Part shown: positions 58,045-64,000 of the stretch, one piece after another
Numbering within the stretch: the stretch's first letter is position 1
Layout of the letters: every line of letters starts with the position of its first letter
Origin: Nocardia sp. NBC_01327
Lineage (GTDB): Bacteria > Actinomycetota > Actinomycetes > Mycobacteriales > Mycobacteriaceae
Assembly: GCF_035958815.1 (NCBI RefSeq)
Contig: NZ_CP108383.1
Coordinates: 1,922,001-1,986,000 of the forward strand
Direction: 5' to 3'
DNA: 64,000 nt
Notes under the pieces: model-generated
The model's input: the letters and a program-made list of their open reading frames with translations, nothing else
Database searches by the model: none
What the model was told of the DNA's origin: nothing
Made by a program: the position numbers and the translations under genes

Positions 58045-59489
58045 GAATCGGACACTGGGAAATCACGCTCGACACGGCCGGTCGCCGCGCCGCGCCGCGC
58101 GCCGTAACGGTTTGCCGCCAGGTAGCGACACACCTCCCGCAAGCAGGGGCTGCGCTCGCCGCACACGCTGCCGGGCATGCGGAGCCTGCGATGAGGGCAG
58201 GTTCCGCACGGCGGGCGGCAACCCCCGGGCGTGCAGGTTCCGTGCCGCGGGCAGGCGGCCGGAGCCGCACCACCACCTCGGCCGCCCGCCATTCGGGCAC
58301 GAGCACCCTCCGTAGTCCCGCCGCAGGCACTCCCCGTCCCGGCGCGAACACTCTTCGTCGTCCCGGCGTGTTTGTGGCCGGGATCTTCACCAGCCGAGTC
58401 GATTCCGGCCACAAGCGCGCCGGAAGGACGGGCCGAGGCTTCCGGCAGGCGCTCGGCTCCGTGTTGCTCGCCGCGGGTCTCGTGGCCGGGGTCGGCGGCT
58501 GCGCGTTCGATCCGTCCTCGGTGCCGATTCCCGGGACCACGGTGTCGGGCGCGACCTATCGCATTCACATCGAATTCGGCAATGTGCTGAACCTGCCCGC
58601 GCGCGCCAAGGTCATTGCCAATGGTGCGCAGGTGGGCTCGGTCGCCGGTGTGCGCGTGGTGGATTCGCTGCACGCCCCCGCCGGTCACGGCGGCTACGTG
58701 GTGGTCGACGCCGATATCTCGACCAAGGTGCAGCTGCCCGCCACCACCATTGCCGAACTGCGCCAGAACACCGTGCTCGGCGATATCCACCTGGCGCTGA
58801 CCACTCCGACGGACGGCTTCGGAACGCTGCTGCGTGACGGCGGCACCATTCCGCAGGAGCGCACGCATCCGCCGGTGCAGCTGGAAGACACCATGGCCGC
58901 CCTGGCCGCCTTCACCCAGGGCGGGGCGGTGAATCAGTTGCAGGACATCATCAATCGCTTCAATGCGGTGCTGCCCGCCGATCCGAACGAGACCAAGCGG
59001 ATCGCGCAGAACGCCGCGGGCAATGCGGTCGATCTGGCCGCCAATCTGGATCAGGTGGATTCGCTGCTCAACGGGCTGGGCACCAATGCGCAGGTGCTGC
59101 ACGACCGCGCGGATTTCCTGGATCACCAGCTCAGTCAGGAGTCGGTGGACGCCATGACCGGCATTACCGACTCCATTCGCGGTGTGACCCAGATCTTCGC
59201 GGCGCTCGGTCAGCTGGGTCCCTCGCTGACGTGGCTGACCCCGGTGGTCACCTCGGCCGATGCGGCGGCGAAAGCCTTTGTCCCGCTGGCTCTCTCGAGT
59301 AGGCCGCTGGATCTGTCGGTGCCCTCGAACCTGTCGATGCTGGTCGATCTGCTGCGGGACAAGCTGATTCCTTTCGTGGAGCGCGGCCCGAAGGTGAATA
59401 TCACCGGCGTCACGACGGATTCGGTCTCGCGTGACGATCAGGTGAGCGGGATTCTGTCGACCCTGCGCATGATCGGAGCTGTGCGATGA
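58041..59489 (+). CDS. mceE: Mce-family lipoprotein E with N-terminal insertion
   Basis: A 482-residue protein. The lipoprotein position of the cluster is confirmed by a signal segment SVLLAAGLVAGVGGC with lipobox Cys154, followed by the MCE domain and helical region. The ATG at 58041 overlaps the mceD stop (ATGA), which is the normal coupling, but the signal segment lies 130 codons later. Residues 10 to about 130 are low-complexity, Arg/Ala/Gly-rich, without homology, and contain a palindromic repeat (58357-58431). Downstream starts GTG 58368 or GTG 58461 could restore a shorter leader but lack a ribosome-binding site. Whether a functional lipoprotein is still made is unclear. Confidence 0.85.
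   Translation: MRIGHWEITLDTAGRRAAPRAVTVCRQVATHLPQAGAALAAHAAGHAEPAMRAGSARRAATPGRAGSVPRAGGRSRTTTSAARHSGTSTLRSPAAGTPRPGANTLRRPGVFVAGIFTSRVDSGHKRAGRTGRGFRQALGSVLLAAGLVAGVGGCAFDPSSVPIPGTTVSGATYRIHIEFGNVLNLPARAKVIANGAQVGSVAGVRVVDSLHAPAGHGGYVVVDADISTKVQLPATTIAELRQNTVLGDIHLALTTPTDGFGTLLRDGGTIPQERTHPPVQLEDTMAALAAFTQGGAVNQLQDIINRFNAVLPADPNETKRIAQNAAGNAVDLAANLDQVDSLLNGLGTNAQVLHDRADFLDHQLSQESVDAMTGITDSIRGVTQIFAALGQLGPSLTWLTPVVTSADAAAKAFVPLALSSRPLDLSVPSNLSMLVDLLRDKLIPFVERGPKVNITGVTTDSVSRDDQVSGILSTLRMIGAVR
58357..58431. repeat. Palindromic repeat element, copy in mceE
   Basis: A 75-bp element with arms around TTGTGGCCGG and CCGGCCACAA. It shares about 62 of 75 positions with the copy at 61639-61713, and the TG/CA base-pair difference in the arms is compensated on both sides. 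It is translated in-frame within mceE. Confidence 0.75.
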
Positions 59490-60442
59490 AGACCGGATCG
59501 CTGGTCTCGCTCGGCGGTATCGCCGCCGTCACGCTGGTGAGCGCGAGCTATCTGACCTTCGGTGTGGTGCGGGCGGATCCGTTCGCCGAGTACACCCACG
59601 CCTCCATGGTGCTGGCCGATTCCGGTGGGCTGAGCGTCGGTTCGCCGATCCTGCTGACCGGTATGAAGATCGGCAAGATCACCTCGGTGGACAGCACCAC
59701 CGGCGGTGTCGAGGTGGGCTTCCGCATCGACGCCGACCGCAAGGTCTCCACCGACAGTGTGATCAGCATCGAGCAGCTCTCGGCGCTCGGCGAACCGTAT
59801 GTGGAGATCCGGCCCAAGACCGGCGGAGCGCCCTACCTCAAGGAGGGGCAGCGACTCGACACCGCCGCGGTCAAGTCGCCACTCTCCATCCCGGCCGTGT
59901 CGCGCCTGGTCAACAAGGTCATGAACCAGCTCGATCCGAATGTCGCGGCCTCGCTGGCGAGCACCCTGGGTACCGCGTTCCACGACACCGACTCAGCCAT
60001 GCCGTCGCTGACCCGTGCCGGTGATCTGCTGGCGGCGGCAATCTCCAGCCGCGAGCCCAAGATTGCTCAGCTACTGAACAGTTTCCAGGCCGCAGCCTCG
60101 AATATGGATGGCATCGGTGCGGCCACTGCCGCCGCTGCCCCGGCGTTCTTGCAGTTCGAGCAGTCGCTGAGTGACCTCGTCGAGGCGGTCGGTAGACTCG
60201 TCGACAGAGCCCCCGGACCGCAGGCATATGTCAGCGGCAATGGTCTGGCACCCTTCCTGGCGAAGCTGACCGACTGGTTACAGCAGGCCGGACCCGAACT
60301 GAAAACCCTCGCGCCCCAGCTGCAGCCGCTCGCGGATGCCGCACGCACCACCGGGCCGCAGATAGATATCAGCAGCCTGATCTCGCAGGCGCTCGCCAGC
60401 ACCGGCGACGGTGCCGTGCGCGTGCAGGTCAACGTCAAGTAA
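59486..60442 (+). CDS. mceF: Mce-family protein F
   Basis: A 318-residue MCE protein, the last of the six. N-terminal helix SLVSLGGIAAVTLVSASYLT; MCE domain with ADSGGLSVGSPILLTGMKIG and QLSALGEPYVEI. The C-terminal part is helical and ends RVQVNVK, without the long Pro-rich tail of some MceF proteins. The ATG overlaps the mceE stop by 4 bases. Confidence 0.92.
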   Translation: MKTGSLVSLGGIAAVTLVSASYLTFGVVRADPFAEYTHASMVLADSGGLSVGSPILLTGMKIGKITSVDSTTGGVEVGFRIDADRKVSTDSVISIEQLSALGEPYVEIRPKTGGAPYLKEGQRLDTAAVKSPLSIPAVSRLVNKVMNQLDPNVAASLASTLGTAFHDTDSAMPSLTRAGDLLAAAISSREPKIAQLLNSFQAAASNMDGIGAATAAAAPAFLQFEQSLSDLVEAVGRLVDRAPGPQAYVSGNGLAPFLAKLTDWLQQAGPELKTLAPQLQPLADAARTTGPQIDISSLISQALASTGDGAVRVQVNVK

Positions 60443-60461
60443 TACGAAGAAGGAGAAGCGG

Positions 60462-61208
60462 ATGTCCGAGGACACCCAGCCGAAGCGGGCAGTCGACGCG
60501 GAGGACTCCGCCGTCTCCGCGCCCGAGACGACCACCGCCCCTGCCGTCGCGGCCCCCGAAGCCGCGGCTACCGGGACGACCCCCGAGACCGAGCCCACCG
60601 GAACGTCCCTCACCGGGACCGCAGTTCCCGTGGCAGCGACTCCCGCGGCCGAGACGACGAAGGCCGCCGCCCCCGCCGCCCCGGCGAAGACGGTGTCGCT
60701 CAAGCTCTCCACCCTCGGCCTGGCCGCAGCGGCCGTTGTACTCATCGGCGCGCTCGTCACGGTGAGCGCCCTGTGGCTCTCGGCCCGCGGCGATCTGAGT
60801 GACCGCGATGCCAAGGCCGCCGCCGAGCAGCACGCCGAGCAGGTGGCCACCGACTACTCCGTCGGCGCCTCCAATATCAACTTCAGCGACCTGAATTCCT
60901 GGACCGGCCGCCTCAAGGCCAATACCACTCCGGCCCTGGGCAATAAGTTCGACGCCACCGCCCCGAAGCTGCAGGAGATCCTGGTCCCCCTGAAGTGGAC
61001 CTCGAGCGCGACCCCGGTCGCCGCGAAGGTCGTCGGCCGCGACAACGGCCTCTACCAGGTCGACGTCTTCCTGAACGTCACCTCGACCAACGCGCAGAAC
61101 CCCGACGGCGCCCAGACCACGGTCACCTACAACGTGACGGTCGACCCGAACAACGGCTGGAAGGTCTCCGACGTCGGCGGCACCGCCCTCGCCCTCCCGA
61201 AGCAGTAG
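60462..61208 (+). CDS. Mce-associated membrane protein
   Basis: A 248-residue protein of the Mas/Mam type found at the end of mce operons. An 80-residue Ala/Thr/Pro-rich cytoplasmic part precedes one helix (LGLAAAAVVLIGALVTVSAL). The external domain (about 115-245) has ATDYSVGASNINFSDLNSWT and ends NGWKVSDVGGTAL, like the family's NTF2-like domain. Mam proteins stabilise the Mce complex. AAGGAG precedes the ATG, 19 bases after mceF. Confidence 0.9.
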   Translation: MSEDTQPKRAVDAEDSAVSAPETTTAPAVAAPEAAATGTTPETEPTGTSLTGTAVPVAATPAAETTKAAAPAAPAKTVSLKLSTLGLAAAAVVLIGALVTVSALWLSARGDLSDRDAKAAAEQHAEQVATDYSVGASNINFSDLNSWTGRLKANTTPALGNKFDATAPKLQEILVPLKWTSSATPVAAKVVGRDNGLYQVDVFLNVTSTNAQNPDGAQTTVTYNVTVDPNNGWKVSDVGGTALALPKQ

Positions 61209-61245
61209 CGCCCCGTAGCGCCACCACCCGGCCCAAAGCCGCAGC

Positions 61246-61638
61246 ACCCTGTCCTCGGCGGCAGCCCTGCCCTCGCGTGGTCGCATCGGAACCCTGTCCT
61301 CGGCGGCAGCCCCTGCCCTCGCGTGGTCGCATCGGAACCCTGTCCTCGGCGGCAGCCCCTGGCCTCGGGTGGTGGCATCGGAACCCTGTCCTCGGCGGTA
61401 GCTCCTGGTCTCGGGTGGTGGCATCGGAGCCTTGTCCTCGGCGGTAGCTCCTGGTCTCGGGTGGTGGCATCGGAGCCTTGTCCTCGGCGGTAGCTCCTGG
61501 TCTCGGGTGGTGGCATCGGAGCCTTGTCCTCGGCGGTAGCTCCTGGTCTCGGGTGGTGGCATCGGAGCCTTGTCCTCGGCGGTAGCTCCTGGTCTCGGGT
61601 GGTGGCATCGGAGCCCTGTCCTCGGCGGCAGCACCCTG
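61246..61638. repeat. 46-bp tandem repeat array, about 8.5 units
   Basis: The anchor GCATCGGA recurs at 61283, 61329, 61375, 61421, 61467, 61513, 61559 and 61605, exactly 46 bases apart. The first units carry GGCAGCCCCTGCCCTCGCG; the later five are nearly identical and carry GGTAGCTCCTGGTCTCGGG. Units are contiguous, with no spacers. 46 is not a multiple of 3, so it is not a coding repeat. Confidence 0.93.
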
Positions 61639-61713
61639 GTCATCCCCGCGTGCTTTTGGCCGGGATCTCGCACAGCGCAGTGGATTCCGGCCAAAAGCGC
61701 GCCGGAATGACGG
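61639..61713. repeat. Palindromic repeat element, intergenic copy
   Basis: A 75-bp imperfect palindrome. GTCAT...CTTTTGGCCGG pairs with CCGGCCAAAAG...ATGAC, leaving a central loop. It is the better-preserved copy of the element seen in mceE. It sits between the repeat array and the GMC oxidoreductase gene and may end transcription from one or both sides. Confidence 0.8.
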
Positions 61714-61736
61714 GGGGTGTCTTCCCGCATGGGCGC

Positions 61737-63323
61737 TCAGCGGCGGAGCAGGTCTGCGAGGCGTACTGCCAGCGCCACGATCGTCAGTGTCGGGTTGGCG
61801 TGACCGTTGGCGGGGAAGACCGAGCTGCCCGCGAGGTAGAGGTTGCCGATGCCGTGTACCCGGCAGTCGGCATCCACCACGCCGGTGCGGGGGTCGGCGG
61901 ACATGCGGGTCGCTCCGCTCGGGTGCGCCCAGTCGGTGAGTTGTGCTGGGAGACAGCTGTTCTCCTGTGTCCACTCGGCGAGCGCCGGCGGGGTGAAGCC
62001 GAGGCGGGTGAACTCGGCGGCGACCAGCGCGGCCGCCCGGCGGACGGTGCTGTCCTCCTGGTCGTGCACCTTCCAGTCGATGCGCGGCAGCGGCGTTCCG
62101 AGGCGATCCACCTTGTCGCCGAGCGTGATTCGGCTGTCCGGATGCGGCGCCTGCTCCACCATGCAGCGCAGCTCCACGTGTTCGAGCTTGTGCGGCAGCC
62201 CGGTGTGGTCGATGAGGCGGCGTTTCGCACCGGCGAGCATGAGCCCGGGATTGCTCGCGACCGTGCGGGCATCGTGCAGATTCACCTGTCCGCGCAGTAG
62301 TTTCTTCACCGATTCCCACGGGTCGTCCTCGGCGGGCACCTCCTGAATCCACATGCCGCAGTTGAGAAGTCCCTCGGCGGACTGGATTTCGGGCGACAGC
62401 GCCATGCCGTGCAGGAAAGTGTGTTTTCCGGTCTGCGTTCTGACGACGTATTTGCCGAACCGATCGCGCGCCGCCGCCGAGGTGTGCGGATCGAGCGCGC
62501 CGATCACGCCGCAGCGGTGATCGAGCAGATACCGGCCGACCACATCGTGCCGATTGCCGAGTCCGCCCGGCACTATTCGATCGGAGGCCAGCAGTAGTCG
62601 CGCATTCTCGATTCCGCCGGTGGCCAGCACAATTCGTGCGGCCCGCACCGTGCGCGATGTCCCGTCCGCATCGGCGATCCGTAAGGCCAGCACCCGGGTG
62701 CCACCGGGATCGGTATCGATATGGGTGACGGTCGCGCGCACCACGATGCGTACATTCGAGGCCGCGATATTCGGCAATTGCGCGCCGAATCGCATGCTGT
62801 CGAAGGGATCCGCGGGGTCCCGGCTGATCTGCCAGAAGTACGGCCGCAGTCGCCTGCGGTCCAGATCTCGCTGCGGTGGTGTGCGATCGGCGAGTTCCCA
62901 GAACCGGTCGCCGGTGAAACCGGTCCCGTATCCGAGCCCGAGGTGCGCGGCCGCGCGGTCGAGATACGGTGCCAGTTCGGTGAATTCGAACGGCCAGCCG
63001 GAATGCGGCACCCAGGGCCGCGCCGCGAAATCCAATGCGTCCAAAGGCGCGCACCGTCCGCTCCAGGTATGTGAACTGCCGCCGAGAATTCGATTGCGCG
63101 CGTTGCGATACGGCTCGGCTCGCGCCGCACCGACATTCTCGAGGTCATTGAGTTCCTCGGTTTCCGGTGCTGTCTCGAGGCCGCCGCTCTCCAGCACCAG
63201 CACTCTCAGCGCACTGCCCGCCAGTTCGGCGGCAATGGTCGCCCCCGCCGGCCCCGATCCGATGACGGCGATATCCGCCGCGAGATCGGTATCCCGCACG
63301 GCCCGTAGATCGTCGATACGCAC
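61737..63323 (-). CDS. GMC-family FAD oxidoreductase
   Basis: A 528-residue flavoprotein. FAD motif IGSGPAGATIAAELAG (21-36) and LESGG; the conserved GGSSHTWSGRCAPLDALDF segment; and a C-terminal GMC domain with HPSGATRMS, GIGNLYLAGSSVFP and GHANPTLTIVALA. The His of HPSGATRM and the NGHANP region are the expected catalytic parts. The substrate, perhaps an alcohol or sterol, cannot be told. GTG 63323 has GGAGG 7 bases upstream; the open frame begins at 63350. Confidence 0.9.
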   Translation of the reverse strand: MRIDDLRAVRDTDLAADIAVIGSGPAGATIAAELAGSALRVLVLESGGLETAPETEELNDLENVGAARAEPYRNARNRILGGSSHTWSGRCAPLDALDFAARPWVPHSGWPFEFTELAPYLDRAAAHLGLGYGTGFTGDRFWELADRTPPQRDLDRRRLRPYFWQISRDPADPFDSMRFGAQLPNIAASNVRIVVRATVTHIDTDPGGTRVLALRIADADGTSRTVRAARIVLATGGIENARLLLASDRIVPGGLGNRHDVVGRYLLDHRCGVIGALDPHTSAAARDRFGKYVVRTQTGKHTFLHGMALSPEIQSAEGLLNCGMWIQEVPAEDDPWESVKKLLRGQVNLHDARTVASNPGLMLAGAKRRLIDHTGLPHKLEHVELRCMVEQAPHPDSRITLGDKVDRLGTPLPRIDWKVHDQEDSTVRRAAALVAAEFTRLGFTPPALAEWTQENSCLPAQLTDWAHPSGATRMSADPRTGVVDADCRVHGIGNLYLAGSSVFPANGHANPTLTIVALAVRLADLLRR

Positions 63324-63426
63324 CGGAATTCCTCCCGCACCCGCATCCACCCCCGGCGACAGACGCGTTTCCCATGGCCGCGCTCATCGTAACCGTTCAA
63401 TTGTCGGTACGCGGAGCAACTTTCAT

Positions 63427-63972
63427 TCAGCAACCGCGCTGCAGAAAGGCTCGCACATATCCTGCGGACTGCCGCACATACATCCACGCCCAGAAGGTCA
63501 CGCCCGAATCACTGGGGCTCGCCACCATGGTTATCTGCCCGGAAAAGCAGCGCTCCACGATGTACCGCGCCCGCGATACATGCGGCGTATAGGTCACCAC
63601 AATGATGTGCTTCCAGCCCTGCGCCTGCGCCCGCCGCCGAATCTCCCTGGCCTCACCCTGTGTGGTCCACGGATCGGGCACAAAACATGACACCGTGAAG
63701 GTGTAGTGACCATTGCAGTAGCGATCCATCTGACGGTCGTTCACCCCGGTTGACCGCGATATCAGCAATTCCGGCGCGAGTCCCTGCTTCGCCAGTGCCA
63801 CACCCATATCGAAGCGGGCATAGGCCGTTCCGCCGAGCACCACGATCGCATCGGCCGGGCGCAGCGGATCTACCTGCGGATGTATGTACACCGGCACTCC
63901 GGCGAACCCGATCCCGGCCAGCAGCGCCAGCGCCGTGATCACTGCGGCGGCGAGTCGTCGGTAGCTGGACAC
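63427..63972 (-). CDS. YdcF-like protein (DUF218)
   Basis: A 181-residue protein with an N-terminal signal/anchor helix (RLAAAVITALALLAGIGFAG) and a DUF218 domain: PADAIVVLGGTAYARFDMGV, ELLISRSTG, then TTQGEAREIRRRAQAQGWKH. YdcF-type proteins have a Rossmann-like fold and may act on envelope glycolipids; the function here is unknown. Four Cys in the domain suit external disulfides. The gene starts 28 bases before the window end with GTG 63972. Confidence 0.85.
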   Translation of the reverse strand: MSSYRRLAAAVITALALLAGIGFAGVPVYIHPQVDPLRPADAIVVLGGTAYARFDMGVALAKQGLAPELLISRSTGVNDRQMDRYCNGHYTFTVSCFVPDPWTTQGEAREIRRRAQAQGWKHIIVVTYTPHVSRARYIVERCFSGQITMVASPSDSGVTFWAWMYVRQSAGYVRAFLQRGC

Positions 63973-64000
63973 GTATTCGACGATACGCGTTGCGCGAGAG

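Larger units (their letters stand above)
61209..61736. other. 528-base noncoding region with repeats
   Basis: No gene is supported here. The region consists of a 46-bp tandem repeat array (61246-61638) directly followed by a 75-bp palindromic element (61639-61713). Long open frames on the minus strand arise from the repeat and are not genes. Confidence 0.85.

Noticed and set aside
61246..61638. CRISPR array
   Set aside because: Units are contiguous with no unique spacers, and no cas genes are present.
61123..63054. Repetitive 643-codon minus-strand frame through the 46-bp array
   Set aside because: The array period is not a multiple of 3, the peptide repeat changes frame at each unit, and the rest overlaps the GMC gene out of frame.

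Overview
The window is high-GC actinobacterial DNA. The 16S and 23S rRNA signatures, a tRNA-free 16S-23S spacer, nucS, glgE, the mec-cysO-cysM cassette and an mce lipid-import operon point to the order Mycobacteriales; the 16S tail looks like Nocardia. Species cannot be named from the sequence alone.

Layout. 1-4344: 3' end of a 16S gene, spacer, complete 23S and 5S genes and a strong terminator. 4534-6790: two tandem rhomboid-fold membrane proteins and the mismatch endonuclease gene nucS. 6800-36674: a long block whose gene order follows Mycobacterium tuberculosis Rv1321 to Rv1343c. It holds a small zinc-ribbon-like protein, a DivIVA-domain protein (an addition), methylmalonyl-CoA epimerase, a thiolase, a thioredoxin/TPR protein, the glucan genes glgB-glgE with glgP divergent, dinG, pncA/pncB, clpS, a DUF2017 protein, a P1 peptidase, mec-cysO-cysM, a rhomboid protease, a cAMP-phosphodiesterase-like MBL protein, rph, rdgB, a DUF3817 protein and an LprD-like protein. 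Insertions into this order include an SRPBCC-acyl-CoA synthetase fusion, an NCS2 purine permease and a DoxX remnant. murI, normally next to the rhomboid gene, is absent.

36725-51800 is accessory: an SDR, a group 2 sigma factor divergent from a TetR-MFS exporter pair, a FAD monooxygenase with a PadR regulator, an XRE (MmyB-like) regulator divergent from a SnoaL/alcohol dehydrogenase/epimerase run across two identical 16-bp palindromes, a LysR-NTF2 pair, two tandem proline-rich membrane proteins, and divergent VIT and ChaA cation transporters. 52208-61208 is one mce operon (yrbEA, yrbEB, mceA-F and an Mce-associated protein), mostly with overlapping start and stop codons. Its mceE carries an unusual N-terminal insertion that includes a palindromic repeat. 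A second copy of that repeat lies downstream, next to an array of 46-bp tandem repeats. The window ends with a GMC oxidoreductase and a YdcF-like protein.

Functional themes: glucan metabolism through maltose-1-phosphate (glgE/glgB, with glgP), NAD salvage (pncA/pncB), sulfide transfer from CysO to cysteine (mec/cysO/cysM), nucleotide and DNA quality control (nucS, rdgB, dinG), and lipid uptake and oxidation (mce, acyl-CoA synthetase, thiolase, epimerase). The most notable points are the mceE insertion, the repeat families around 58.4 and 61.2-61.7 kb, the paired operators at 44.7 kb and the CysO tail that runs past Gly-Gly.
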